From Trichopria drosophilae (Eukaryota; Arthropoda; Insecta; Hymenoptera; Diapriidae): a stretch of DNA of 64,000 nucleotides. The notes below the pieces were generated by a model. That model worked only from the letters and a program-made list of their open reading frames with translations. It ran no database searches and had not been told where the DNA came from. The stretch is from NCBI GenBank assembly GCA_030407085.1, contig CM059584.1, positions 4,340,001 to 4,404,000 of the forward strand, written 5' to 3'. The position numbers and the translations under genes are program-made. Below, one piece after another: positions 1 through 12,490 of the stretch. Every line of letters starts with the position of its first letter. Position 1 is the first letter of the stretch.

Positions 1-754
1 TTTTAATGCTTGAAACCTCATCTGAAAGTTGTCCGATTTTCGGATTTAATCGGTTGGCTATGGAAATTCAAAAAATTTTCTTGAATAATATTTACTACAA
101 TGCAAACTCTGTGAATTAAAATTAAATTTTCAAACACAAAGGATCAAAATGTTGTTTATATCAAATATAGTATGCAATTTATTTGCAGGATAACGCAGAC
201 CAATTTTATGAAAACGTTTATAATAAAAGCCGTTAAAGAAACGATTCTGATGCAAATAAGCTCAGTAACGATTTTGTTAAATATTAATTATTTAATTCTG
301 TTGAGGTTTAGTCGCAGTTCAGGAGATGGCGAATGCGTAACATGTTGGAATGGCAGACTTAATACATACTTTAATTACGTTCAATTTGCATATAACTTTA
401 CTACTATATTTGCCATCATACATAATTACCAAAAGCGTCACGTTATTGCATGTAAATAATTAAACCGTACATTAAAGTATATCTGCAGGCGTTGATTCCA
501 TTGGAGATTAATCACAATATATGTACATGGTGTTTAATTTCTTTTATTATTACCTACCTTTACCATGATACGTATGTTTCGTTTGTACATATGTTGTTTC
601 CGCGCGATATTATTTACACTGACGACAATATTTAATCTGTTTTGATCAAACAGTTAGTACTATTTAATCAACCGAAGATTTAGTTTATGTTATTTGGCAA
701 AGACAACGTTTTAGTACAAGCAGGGCTAAATGTTACGTTCACATTACATTTACG
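1..754. other. AT-rich stretch without recognised features
   Basis: I see no element ends, tandem repeat or recognisable coding motif here. A 95-codon open frame runs on the plus strand at 172-459, but its product resembles no family I know and its composition matches the AT-rich surroundings, so I treat it as chance. Confidence 0.5.
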
Positions 755-1657
755 CTATTCCAAAGTAGTATTCCATCCATATTCCAGGAACATTAAATAT
801 TCTGCATTAGAAATATTGTAAACAATATAAATTTTATTAGAATATTTCTAAAACGATCAAATAATGAAGAAGAAATAATAATACGAAATGAATGAATATC
901 ATTTTTTATGCTGATTTCACAATATTTCATTAAGGTGTCACAATTCCCCAGTAGCACACTTTATTCCATCCATATTCCTAGAATATTCCTTTCGACCATT
1001 GGGAATATTCCAAAGTAGTATTCCATCCATATTCCAGGAACATTAAAATGTCCAACGTTCGGAATTTTCCTTTGGAATATTCCAGAAACATTGATATATT
1101 CTGCATCATAAATATTATTAAGCATTACAGATTGAACATTTTATTCGCATATTTTAAAAGCTCTATCCATTAATGTAGAGGGATTATAAACAATTAACAT
1201 ATATTTGTATTTTTAACAATTACCTAATAGATGTTTAGGAAATCATTTAATAATTGGGACACCCCAATGAAACATTTTGAAATCAGCTTAAAAAATGTTA
1301 TTCATTCCCAAGGAATGTTCCTGGAATGTCTCGAATGTTGGACAATTCAATGTTCCTGAAATATGGGTGGAATATTACTTTTGAATATTCCCAATATTCC
1401 AAAGGTATATTCTAGGAATATGGATGGAATAAAGTGTGCTATTACGGTTATTAAAATGATTTCCTAAAAATCTAGTGTAGGTAATTGTTAAAATATGCGA
1501 ATAAAATGTTCAATCTGTAATGCCTAATATAATATTTATGATGCAGAATATTTCCATGTTCCTGGAATATGGATGGAATATTACTTTTGAATATTCTCAA
1601 TGTCCCAAAGAAATGTTTCAGGAATATGGATGGAATAAAATGTGCAATTGGGGAATT
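755..1657. mobile_element. Nested palindromic fold-back / MITE-like elements
   Basis: The interval is built from inverted copies of a module rich in ATTCCATCCATATTCC. The outer ends match in inverse orientation: a block at about 941-970 (AATTCCCCAGTAGCACAC) pairs with 1634-1657. The arm continues inward, with 1120-1160 pairing with 1489-1530 and 1209-1253 with 1450-1495. A second, inner inverted pair links 886-948 to 1252-1312. A module at 755-800 is a direct repeat of 1009-1047. The simplest reading is one fold-back element inserted in, or recombined with, a relative. No transposase is present, so these are non-autonomous. The short open frames here are translations of the repeat. The superfamily is not assigned. 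Confidence 0.75.
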
Positions 1658-3652
1658 ATCTATTGTCATGTTCTGTCGTCATTCGTCAATGAATTTTCCT
1701 GCGATTTGATGAAACATCTAACATCATCAATGACGGTTGTCATTTTACGCCTCTATCGGACTGACCGATCTTCAAACCGGTGTAATTACTGGATTTTCCA
1801 GCTCATCGATGAAATTATTGCCATCGCCAGACAAGATTGATATAGTGATTTCGAGTCCTTGCCTTCTTAATATTCCTGGGGAAAATAGGACTTCGATTTG
1901 GCCTGCGGTATATTTGAATTATGGCTCACGCTGGTACAAATCGCTGTTCCGATCGCAGAAGAGAGAACATCCTGGTTGACTGGTTGCAGCACAACGATAT
2001 GTTTCGGTACAGGTATATTATCCGACATTGCACTTTCATGAAGTTTCAAGCGATTAGTTTCTAGCGGATGCAAATCTGGTTTATGTCGCATTAAATATAG
2101 TCAATACTCACACACGATATGGCGCGAAAACAGCACTGAAATCATCCGCGCATTATGAGCTCATATTCCAGTATGTTTCGACCAGTTTCAGAAATGATTA
2201 AACTCATACCAAATATATCGACACGCTTCGATAAACATTACATTGCAGAGGCAACATTTTGAATTATTACCGAGTAATACACCTGAGCAAATTTGGTTTT
2301 TAATTAAATTTTACGTGCAAACCTTTTGTACTGTAAGTTTGACCCTATTGCTTGTTCTGGCTGAATAATCAGCGCGGATTTGCTATTTATGGCTGTTTTC
2401 AAACAATTGATATCAAAGGTTATTTGAATTGTGGAAAAATTAAAATGTTTTCGGCATATCAGTGGAGATTTACAAAAGGGCTTTGCCCAATTTTCGTTTG
2501 CGATAATTCATCATTAACTGGAGTATAAATTTACAATCACAAGGGATAATACACCTAAAGCTCTCAATTATATAATTACATTTATATTGAAGTTATGTGT
2601 TGTCAGTCTGAAATTTTCTGACAATAAATTAAAAAACAGAATTTTTGTGTGTAGTATGAAGCAGCAATTATCATTCGTTTTCAAATCGTAAAGTTAGCTA
2701 CAAAAATATTGTAATTATATTTAATTTAGTATTTCGTTACATGGTCGAATTTAGTGCAATAAAAGAGATAGTATGTGAAAAGAATGCCTAGTTTATATAT
2801 TACTTTAAACAAATTTCCCTTATTAAAAAAAAAACAAGCATCGTGTTCAGTTGATAATTAACAAATAAACTTTGATGATTGTCCTGATTAACAATTTGAG
2901 CATACTGCTGTATTTTTTATCCATATTTTAGTGTTTAATAAATGTTGACATAAACTGTTCTCTTATGATTGAAATAAGTGATGTTAACTTCCTTATTCAG
3001 ATTTTAATGTTTCCATCGCCGTTCGGAACATTAAAAACCGGTCTTCTCTGTATAATCTTGAATTAAAACAAGAATTTGCCTGCAATTCATATACATCGCG
3101 ACCATATTCAGAAATTATTTGAATAAAATTAATTTTACGAAATTATTCAAAATGTTGTATCCTTATATAATAACGTGAATTTTCTTTGCAGTTAAATATA
3201 AAATATATTCAAGATTTGAATAAACAATGAGTAAATTATTTCAATAAAAACTACAACGTTTCTTGTTCAGTTTTAATAAATTTCAATTCTACATTAGTAC
3301 GTTTAATTTTTTTGAAAAAGTCCTAGTAGAAATCTGTTTCGAAATATTCGGCTGCAATGTTGGCCCTGACTTGCACCTAGACAGATATTTCCGAAAGGGA
3401 TCCTTTGAATTATTTAATGAACTCATAATCCTTCATTTCACATATCTTCAAAAGAATTCAGTAAATTCGACAATTTTGTGGTTTTGGAACTGCTAGTAGG
3501 AGTAGTAGTAGTAGTATTTTTATTCTCGTACATAGGGAATTAGTATTTCATTGAGAAAAGTTCCGAGTTGTCGGTTGCAGAAAAAAAATATATATATATA
3601 TTGTACATAATTAAATAAATAAGATGAAAATAATGTGTACAAATAGCTTTGC
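1658..3652. other. AT-rich stretch, no gene recognised
   Basis: Short open frames (1737-1979 plus, 1867-2091 minus, 3263-3496 plus) show no family motif and overlap each other. A (TAG)n microsatellite lies at 3494-3516 and a short (TA)n run near 3587-3600. The 1680-2060 part is somewhat less AT-rich than the rest, but I cannot assign it a role. Confidence 0.5.
3494..3516. repeat. (TAG)n microsatellite
   Basis: Trinucleotide run with one GG interruption near its start; about seven units. Confidence 0.85.
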
Positions 3653-4521
3653 CACGGTGCTTTTTAAACCGATTTAAACTGAAGGTTCTGGCGCTTGGAA
3701 TTTTCTTGTTGATTTCAATTCCAGATCATTAATACATCATTTTTCGACAAAAACGAAAATCTGCTGTGGAGCCGTTTTTGAAAAATGTCGATTTAAAAAT
3801 TCAAAATGACGAAAAGTCAACTTTTCTGAAAGAAATATTCATTTGAGAAAAAATCTCATAAGATTAAACTGGTATAAATAAACTGAATAGTGAAAATGTT
3901 TAAAAGTCGATCTCTTACACATGATGAAAATCGACTTAAAGTGTGCCTACTATGTTTACAAAAGAAAAAAGATATGTATCCTATAAAAAATCGGTTAAAA
4001 TATGATACCCAACATTTTTTTTTAAATTCCGTTGACAATGATGTTATACCAGGAGCTTTATGCAGTTCACGTAAGAGAAGTTTTTATAAAGTGAAAAGTG
4101 GAGAAAAGAAGACTTTAGCATTCCAGACTTGTCAGAGTTTCAATTAAAAAAAGCTACCAGATCGAGAGATGATGTAAAATGTGATTGTAAAGTTTGCAAA
4201 ATAGGCAGAAGTATACCCTCTAAAATCTCCAAGAAAGCGACAGATATTATTGAATGCGAAAATGGTAATGAGTTTTATAAGGTTGCTTTTAATATTTTAT
4301 ATAATATTTTACTTTTCGATGAACTAATAAAACAAAATACAAAAGGAATAAATCACGTTTGCAATCGTTGCGAATTTTTAAATCGACATTTTTCAAAAAC
4401 GGCTCCACAGAAGATTTTTGTTTTTGTCGAATAATGAGGTATTAATGATCTGGAATCGAAATCAACAAGAAAATCCCAGGTGCCAGAACCTTTAGGTTAA
4501 ATCGGTTTAAAAAGCACCGTG
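3653..4521. mobile_element. DNA transposon with 150-bp TIRs (CACGGTG ends)
   Basis: The first about 150 bp (3653-3802) and the last about 150 bp (4372-4521) are inverted copies at high identity. Both termini begin CACGGTGCTTTTTAAACCGA. The element is flanked by TTGC at 3649-3652 and again at 4522-4525, consistent with a 4-bp target duplication. It is 869 bp long. CAC termini with a 4-bp duplication are reported for Chapaev-type (CMC) transposons, so that is my best guess; a Transib relative is less likely because its duplications are 5 bp and GC-rich. Inside is a frameshifted cysteine-rich gene fragment, listed separately, and no transposase catalytic domain that I can see. Confidence 0.8.
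3896..4434 (+). pseudogene. Frameshifted cysteine-rich protein carried by TIR element
   Basis: Two overlapping open frames form one broken gene. The first has an ATG at 3896 and runs to 4147; it carries an early CLLC motif preceded by a basic stretch, then an ALCSS segment about 60 residues on. The second frame (read from about 4129 to 4434) picks up with an SEFQL segment, then TRS, a CDCKVC cluster followed by KIGRS, and a late CNRC pair. The crossover near 4125-4140 fits loss of one base. The C-terminal part is encoded inside the right inverted repeat. The spacing of the Cys pairs suggests a zinc-binding domain of the kind that accompanies transposon proteins. I recall similar arthropod and cnidarian sequences but cannot name the family. 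No catalytic DDE or DDD residues are evident, so it is not a complete transposase. Confidence 0.55.
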
Positions 4522-7500
4522 TTGCGGTTTGCAAACCTGTAAAAACAGGCCTAAGATAAAATCAGTCGCCTTGCAAAAACGATCTTCTAATAAAACTTTC
4601 TTTGGAACTTTGGAACTGCTATGCTGTCTTTGAGGCAAAGATCGCCGGAAAAAATGTAAATAGAAAAGTCGAATAACATGTTATACTGCGTCGATTAAAA
4701 AGCATCCAAATAGTTATTTTCATTACAAGGGGTAAAATAAACATTTACAGTAGATGAAAAAATTGTTCTCACACTTGATGCGCAAAATGCAATTTTGCTC
4801 CCTGGATCGCTGGTCCATAATAGCACATTCACTCCCTAGATTTCAAAATAAATAAATATATCCTGGAGCAAAATAAGTTTCTCGCATTCTGAGCTCAAAA
4901 TACTATTTTGCACCCCTATTGCACAATCTACTATTCTTCATAACAGGTTTAAACTTGGAGATTCTGCCAATATAATAAAAGTCGAAAATTCAGAATATAT
5001 ACTTGTAGAAAAAAGTATTAAATTGTGATAAATAAAAAAAATCATTTTTTACGAATAAAATTATTTTTCAACCTAATTTTTAAGGTCAAAACGGCGATGT
5101 TCAAGCTATAAGAAAATTTTACCATAATCCTTGACAAACTCTCAATAAATGTACAAATTTTCAAAATGGAGAACCGAAGTCTATTTTTTTAAAGCATTTG
5201 AATTCAACATACCAATGAGCTGGAAGAATAATGGTGTCAAATTTTCATTTGGAAATTATAGTTTGAAAACCGAATATTATCATAAAAATAAATACAACAG
5301 ATAAGTTTTAATAGTAAATAACAGAAAAATATAATAATAAAATGTATAATGTAATTTCGAAAAGGTATAAAGAAATAAAATACATTAGGAGATATTACTT
5401 GTTGTATTTTTATTGTTTTGTCTGTTGTATTTGAACTATATTCGATTTCGTAATTTTTCGAGACCAAAATAAGAAAAATTACATTTTTAACTCCCAAGAT
5501 GCGTTTATCATAATCGAGACCGATTTGCTAGACGAAAATCTCTACCGAAATTTTATTTATTTCAACTTGCACACTTGTATTTTTGGTATGAAACAAATTC
5601 TTAATAAATCCATAATACTTATTTGAAATATTTCTGGGGTCGTACCTTTCGAACAGTCCTCAGAAAATTTCATAAAATAAAATGAAATTGGCCCATCATT
5701 ATGAAAAACATTCGAAAAATACGAGAATTTGATCGCGTACTTTTTTGAAATATCAATTTTTCAATCTGATTTCGCCTTTTAAACTACCTGCACCAAAAAA
5801 AATGCAATACTTGGAACTACTAACTAGAAAGTATTTAAATAGTGACCTCTACAAATCAAGCAGCAAAGCTTACTATTTAAATAGTTAACCCTTTAACGTC
5901 CAAATGTACAAAGTTTTTTCATGAAGTTTACGAATACAGTATACGAGAAAAATTAGTCATGAGTAATTTCTTATTGGAGAGGTTCCTCCATTTTTAATAC
6001 TATATTTTAAAAAATTTCAAATGTTGAAATAAAAAATTATGCATGTTTTCTTTTAAAACAGCATGCATTTTTTTAAAATTGATTTGTTGAATTCCATGTA
6101 ATGAATAGGTAACATTAATATATCTCTAAAAACCGCAAATATCATGTCAAAATTGAATTTGTTATGAAATAGTCGTATTTCGAAAAAACAGCAATTCAAA
6201 ATTTTATTTAAAAAAATGACGCGAAAAATTCTCTTTAAGTATATTTCATCGCCGTTCAAAATAGGGTCCCCAAAAATGGCCGAAATAAATATCTTATTTG
6301 AGATCATTTTATATTTCATTTTTTTTTCAATTTACTTCATAAAAAACTTAGATTTTTAGGTACAATTTTGATTCCACTACGTCTTAATAAGCTAAATGTG
6401 AATTAACTGATGTATACCACAAAAAGTGTCCAAATATTGGCATGAAAGATAAAAATGTCGACGTCAACATACAAGAATAAAGTCCATATTGATTGTCCTA
6501 ATAATAACGATTTAAATAAAAGGTTAGGCATTTCATGTTTTTAATCTCGTCTAAATAACATTTTTTGTTTACTATTTCTATAAATTTAAATATATAAGAT
6601 TTCAGTGTATTATTAGAATTCTTACACCATCGTTGTTCGATGTCTATTACGTGAAAGTCAGGTAATAAACATTATAAACATAAAATTAACCAGTTTGCTT
6701 AGTAAAAAGGATTATCAGTTAATGCAGTTTACAGTTTTCTAAATGATAATATTAAAATTCTGTTATTTATACGTTTTATATTGCTCATTCTTCCATTACA
6801 CGTTATAAAACTTTCAGCTCTTTTTCATAACTGATTTAGCCCTATTTTTCTCTAGAAATCTAAAATATTCCAAAAAAAAGAAAACTTTTTAATCGGTTTC
6901 TCTTTGAGAATTGCGAAGTGAATTCAAATAAAGTAATAAATAAACGATTTAATATCTTTTACATGCAATGTTTCTCAGCTTGAAATTTATTACAGATTAC
7001 CTGAAATCACGTTTGTCATTTTACCAAGATCCTGATAATTTAATGCAATAAATATGTTATTTATTGCCGGATTGCTGTACATGAAACTTTTTAAGAAAGA
7101 GTACACGTATAATTTCCCGCAAACAGTTTTAGCACCGTGTGGGCGAGTAAGGAAGATGTCGAGGTTTTGCGAGTAGGCGAATGTCGATGTACACTTTTTT
7201 TCTGGTATAAAGACTCTCAATGATCTATTTGCAAATATTATCCTAACGGTTTGATCGAATATGCGATTTTGAATACAAACTTATTTAAATATTATCATCG
7301 AAGATAATTATGGTTTTTTACTTTAATTGTGTTATATGGAATATTCTGTGATTAATCTGGAGTTATTGAATTCCTATCGTAAAATAACTGAATCACACTA
7401 TTGAATATAAGGAAGAGATTGAAACCGGATTATTTTGTGATTTACTTCGCGTCAGTAGAAATTTTGACCGCGTCACAATTCTTAATCAACTTTTATCTAA

Positions 7501-7860
7501 AATTCATTTAAACACTAATCTTAATTGCAATGACGTTATCTGAAGAACTTTACGTAATATATCATATGCATAAGATACGGTGTATCGCGTCAATTTTATA
7601 TTCATTGCGTATGCAAACGTTATCGATCCTGATCGGATTGGAGCACTGGTAACTGCTGTGATTTCCTTATTAGTGTTACCGTTATCTGTGTCGTGTTGTT
7701 CCGTCATGAAATAATACACAAATCACTGTTGTTTACCTTAGATAGTAATCAAGAATTCTACTACAGTAACCCTATAATGCCCAAATGTACAAAAGTTCTG
7801 CATGAAAAATGTAGTATCTTAGCCAAATCGTAAAACTTAATGGATCGTTATAAATCTTGG
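4522..7860. other. AT-rich stretch, no gene recognised
   Basis: Short open frames on both strands (5237-5497 minus, 6053-6319 minus, 6990-7220 minus, 7504-7719 minus) match no family I know and have ordinary AT-biased composition. Two copies of a CCCTTTAACGTCCAAATG-like motif fall at 5889-5910 and about 7768-7795 and are listed separately. Confidence 0.5.
5886..5920. repeat. Dispersed CCCTTTAACGTCC motif, copy 1
   Basis: AACCCTTTAACGTCCAAATG is followed by TACAAAG and a CATGAAG block. Related versions occur at about 7766-7806 (CCCTATAATGCCC, same downstream TACAAA and CATGAA) and 31028-31045 (CCCTTTAACGTCCAAGATG). Probably the edge of a dispersed repeat whose body I could not delimit. Confidence 0.5.
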
Positions 7861-7865
7861 TAGCC

Positions 7866-8105
7866 AAGCTTTCTTGAACTTGCTGATTATGAATCTGAAG
7901 TCAGATTTTGAAAAATAAAAATGGCTGATCAAATATGGCGAATAAAGTTTGAAGTTGATCAAGTCCACCTGAAATTTATTGTATAAGAATATTTAGGATC
8001 GCTGATGACCATATTGAATCCACTGTTTTGAATGTTTAAAATCTGATTCAGATTCCTCATCAGCAATCTCAAAACCAATTCAACAAAACCATTGAATACC
8101 AATTT
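7866..8105. repeat. Dispersed GATTACGAATCTGA repeat, inverted pair
   Basis: At 7882-7915 the plus strand reads a degenerate GATTATGAATCTGAAGTCAG followed by AAAATGGCTGATC. At about 8037-8080 the reverse complement of the same module appears (AAAATCTGATTCAGATTC then ATCAGCAATCTC). Two units of the family thus face each other. Better-preserved units lie near 23.4, 46.1 and 54.7-55.3 kb. Confidence 0.6.
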
Positions 8106-9218
8106 CTTAACAATACATTGAGATTTGCGATTGAACATATTCATAAGGGCTCATTTGAAAGACATTTCAAGCTCTACAATTCTGCTAATTCTTGAAATGT
8201 TTTACGTATAACTGTTTTCGCTAAATAGCTAGCGGAATATCACAAATGAAAAAGTTAAAGCCGATTGCCGCCAATTTCATTTCGACAACAGTACAGTTGT
8301 CAGGCTAATACAGTTTTGCAATAACCAAATCGTTCAGTTGGAATAATACAAAATACTAAAATCATTTAAGCATCAAACCCAATCAGTTCGGTTGAATCAG
8401 ACCTTTTCAAACGACCTTAATATAAGTAGATATTTCACTTATACAATAAAAAAAGCGAAAATCCACGAGGGTAAAAAATTCACCATGTAGATATGTGAAA
8501 AATATATGAAAAATTGGTCACAGAATTCATTTTCAGCAGTCAAAGCTCTTTAAGATTCACTGCCTCTAATTCAATGGCATACCAACTAATCTTTCTCGTT
8601 TAATACTTTTAGAATTCGAGGTGGAGGATCTTTATTTAATGTTGGTGTTCTAAAACAAATTCATTTTAAATTCAGTATAGAAGATGCAGTGCAATCCTGT
8701 GGAGAAACTTTTTTCAAAGAGTTTTACCCTGCACTACCCTGGACATTCAATTATTACGAGTTCCTGAAATGTCATTTTCCAGGCAAAAACCACAGATGTT
8801 TTCCTCTAATTCTATGATGAAGAATGAGCAGCGGACTGGTCCATATGATGTCAGAATTGTTGATGTTACCATAAGATTGAGCCTAGCCACGTTTCTCGTG
8901 TATTTTATTGTCCCATGTGCAAAGTCAATGAAGCTTTTTATTAATTGAACTATTCTGTTGGTTACCTTCATGATGTAGCAATATTCACAAGAAAATATGA
9001 CTGAATTACGAAGAATTGTGTTTAAATTGACTAAATATTGCTCTCCGTGCATTCTAACTATTATTTTTATGTATCCGATGGTTGTTTTCATGGGAATCCA
9101 TAGAAATGGTTCTGGAATTCATCCATTGGTTGCTTTAGCATGCGTTATACTTGATATATGACCAGATTGTTCAGTACATAGAATCGAAAAATTTGTATCC
9201 TATCAACAGTCACTAAAT
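8106..9218. other. No recognised feature
   Basis: A 114-codon minus-strand frame (8747-9091) is among the longer ones in the window. Its product has several hydrophobic stretches but no motif I recognise and no adjoining exon-like frame. I do not call it a gene. Confidence 0.45.
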
Positions 9219-9735
9219 GAGTGCCCGGATGCAAAAACGCCTTAGCCGGTCGGTCTGACTCGTCGTAAGTAGTAACAGCCAGTTTCTAAGTACAGTAGAA
9301 CCTCTCTGGATTGGCACTTCTCGGAATCCCTTGAGCCCCACCATACCGCTCGCCGCCTCAGGGCGTGTCTAGTTAGACATACGCGTTGGTTTGGAGTTAC
9401 AATAGGAAGCAGAGAGATTGTTTGTGATTGGTCATGAACGTCACGTGATTACGGGGCAGAGGTGGAAGCGATGCTTCCCCTTTCGCCGACAGTCCAACGG
9501 GATTTGCGGGGAAGACTTGGAACTGACCGTGACAATCCAGCGGGGTTCTACTGTATTTTGAATTTATCTCGTTTTGCTTGATAGATAGTAATGTGACACC
9601 ACTGACAAAATTGTGGGTATTTAAAATATCTTTTAATTTAAGCAAAACAAGATAAATGGAAAAAACGGCAAACTGGCTGTTACTACTTACGATGAGCCAG
9701 ACCGAGCGGCTAAGGCGATTTGCATCCGGGCACTC
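9219..9735. mobile_element. TIR element with GAGTGCCCGG ends, split by a nested insertion
   Basis: The block at 9219-9286 and the block at 9670-9735 are inverted repeats of about 67 bp, beginning GAGTGCCCGGATGCAAA and containing GTAAGTAGTAACAGCC. Both sides are adjacent to AAT, but a target duplication is not clear. Without the nested insertion (9293-9553 plus one TA) the element would be about 254 bp, typical of a MITE. A second, smaller palindrome near AATTTATCTCG / AAGATAAAT lies inside. No coding capacity is left; the 140-codon minus frame at 9397-9819 merely crosses both elements. Confidence 0.8.
9293..9553. mobile_element. Nested pogo/Tc1-mariner-type MITE, TA target duplication
   Basis: The left end reads CAGTAGAACCTCTCTGGATT and the right end, reverse-complemented, CAGTAGAACCCCGCTGGATT. 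TA flanks both ends (9291-9292 and 9554-9555). A CAGT terminus with a TA duplication is the signature of the Tc1/mariner superfamily, and CAGTAGAACC is close to pogo/Tigger termini. The 261-bp interior is clearly GC-richer than its host element and encodes no transposase. It inserted after the GAGTGCCC element was already in place. Confidence 0.8.
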
Positions 9736-9997
9736 AATTGGCTTGAACCAAACTAGTACCAACCAAATCAGTTTTGTTGGAACATGACTTTTCGTTCCGT
9801 GTGGCCATGGATGAATCACACATATCTGATTCTATTGATAATAAGTAATTTATGAGGTATATATTATCGTTAGCAATTGCAAAATCATTGAAATTCGTTC
9901 GTGTAAACGGTCTCCACGACAAATTAAAGGATTGTCTGTTTCAGCACATTCATCTCCCATAAGTATTCTCATTGACGGTTCAGAAGGATCGGAGTGT

Positions 9998-10500
9998 AAA
10001 GCCTTTCGATGCTTATTTATCTCTCAAGGGAAACTTGGTTATGGTTGCCCGTGGCTCGTCGTTATCTGCAGTTTGAGACCCTTCGCACGCGCGCATACAC
10101 TTTAAAACCATCGCGGGCACTGCTAATCCGTCACGTCCCGCTCATTGCGGCTCACTTGAAGCTCTCGTACGTAGATTTTAATGCACTCTGAGATTGCCCG
10201 CAAGCTGCATTCGTACGGGCGGTATATTCATAAGCGTAGGAAATATATAAGCGTGCGAGCCAACGAATCGTTAGTGGCTTGCAACACTCGGAGCTTACAT
10301 AATGCCACAGAACACAATGGTATTTTCCTGGCATTTGGGCGGGAAACGCACGTGACGTGTACCTTTTCGAATCCCCAGGTTGTTGGAGGATCGTGATTTC
10401 ATTTAGTTCGCACGAGGCGTTCCTTTTCCGAATGAGAGGTGTTCTCCATGTCCGACTGGCGTTTCTTAATTACAAGCCGCTGTCGGTGGAGTTACATAAT
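9998..10500. other. GC-richer island, possible conserved non-coding or exon-bearing region
   Basis: The base composition rises sharply relative to both flanks and CpG is common, for example CGCACGCGCGC near 10084. Short overlapping frames on both strands (10009-10191, 10181-10396, minus 10152-10334) have no recognisable motif. Such islands in AT-rich insect genomes often mark exons, promoters or conserved enhancers. Which applies here cannot be told from the sequence. Confidence 0.4.
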
Positions 10501-12120
10501 TTATGTGCTGCTAAGATAGGTCAATTATAGGTGCATATGTCCTTCGAGTGTAATTATGCAATCCATTAAAACTATTTCTTGGAGTGGGATCCTTAGGGGA
10601 TTTAATGCGGCGTTATCAAGATTATTAAGATCGCACTCTGGTCATTACTTTATTATGCAACCAGATATTACCTATTGAATAGTTTATGCATTACTTTATA
10701 TTGTGTTCAGGACTTCTGTGGCAATTGTCGTAATCACTTCTGTAATACACGTTGGCAGGGAGTGCATAAATTATTATTGGGAATGGGAGGTACTGATTGA
10801 CAGCAATGATTGATATTCTTATTGTGAAAAACTAAATGAGGCAGTGAGTGAATTTCTTTGATCCAACAATTAATTTAGGAGTACGATCTCCACATAATAC
10901 TCCATCTGAATGATCCAAAATCCACGCTGTTGTTTTGTTGCACCAATTAAGTCGTGTTCTGGGTATAAAATACTGACTGAAATGTTACGCATGTAATCTT
11001 TAGTACGACAATGGCAGTTAGTTACTAATTAGCAGATGCTAATTGAAAGAAAATAAGACTCTCCGTGTATATTATAATAAGTCCAGTTGGTATTTATATT
11101 AATATTTTATGTTACATTAAAATAGAACCTCTAAATTTTAAATCGGCTGATGCTAATTGTTGCTAGCTTCAGCATCAACTTCAAATACGACCTAATATTC
11201 CTCAAGAGAACTAGGCTCATAAGATTCTTGCCTTTATTTTAGAATTATATGGCGAATCATGATGGGGACGATAAACATTTATAGTTTTGTCAAAGATAGT
11301 GATAATACAATATTGGGTGCAATACTCAATGTATTGTCTATAAAGGTCTGAAGAATACCTATCCAAATAGCACAAGATATTAATCGTAAATATCTCTGAA
11401 GCTACTTAAAATATTTCTTCGGGCCAGATAACACAATTAGTTTCCAATGCGTATCTAATATTTAGGGACATAGAAATGTCCAAACGGTACGTCATTCATG
11501 TAATAAACTAATTGTTATCACAGGTGGGTGTTTAAGCAGTATTTCAGTTGAACCGCATTGAAGTGCATACGAGTGTTGGTAGTGCGTGGGTATCCGCTGG
11601 GTATACGTTGAGGGAGTGGGTGTCGACATCACGCCAATTATCATGATGAATCAGTGAGTCGTCGAGTAGCACTTCATTAATTAAAAGGTTTGCACATAGG
11701 TGGAGTTTACTAAATAAATAAAACAACAATCATCAGTTCTTATTTATCCCATATTAAATTGACTTATCGTAATAACAATACGCTAAATTATTTCCTTTAG
11801 TAGGAATTGTGCACAATCTAAGATTTTTCAGCAGGTGATGAGTCTTTAATATGGAAATAAGAACAGATGAACTCTTTAATTCTCTATGATTGGAATATTG
11901 ATAGTCATTAAAAATATACTAATTTATGAAAGTTAGAATATGCTGAAGGCTAGATGAGGACTATCAGTAATGCATTTTTTCAAGCCAAGATTGAGATTTT
12001 CACCCAGAGAAACGACGAACATAAATCTCATGAACATACACATCCGCATATCGAATCCGATAACTGAGGAATCATCGAATGGATATGAGCAGGAATTATA
12101 GGTTAGTTATCGGAATGAGG
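10501..12120. other. No recognised feature
   Basis: AT-rich sequence with no long frame, tandem repeat or element ends that I could identify. Confidence 0.5.
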
Positions 12121-12490
12121 CTGGCATCAGCGATTACGAGGCGTGAAAAGGAGAAGTAAGAACAAATCGTGTTGGGAGATAGTCTCGTGGGATGTTGGTG
12201 TGAGATAGAATGACGACTGGATGAAGCGGTACAGAGAAAGGGGGAAGTACGAGGATGTTGGATGGTGTATACTGGGGGACTTTAGATAGAGGATGATGAT
12301 CGGTGCGCACGTGCCGACCGGTTTGGCTTGTGCTCAGCACGGACCATGGGCACGTAGGTAGTTGCAAATTTATCGACGGCATAGAAGACAGGAGCCCTGA
12401 GCAAAGTCCAACCGGTTCGGTTTACGCGATCATCGCTATTAACTCATTAGCGATTTCGGTTTTCAATTTAACAGCCATGCCTCTTTAACC
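12121..12490. other. Small GC-richer island
   Basis: Base composition rises, and the stretch holds a CACGTGCCGACCGG segment near 12307 and a CAACCGGTTCGG segment near 12409. A minus frame (12134-12382) and a plus frame (12303-12488) overlap in antisense and neither looks like a real protein. Confidence 0.35.

Noticed and set aside
8747..9091. 114-codon minus frame as a membrane receptor fragment
   Set aside because: Hydrophobic stretches are expected in AT-rich translations; no receptor motif or linked exon is visible.
9397..9819. 140-codon minus frame as a gene
   Set aside because: It crosses the boundaries of two nested non-coding elements.
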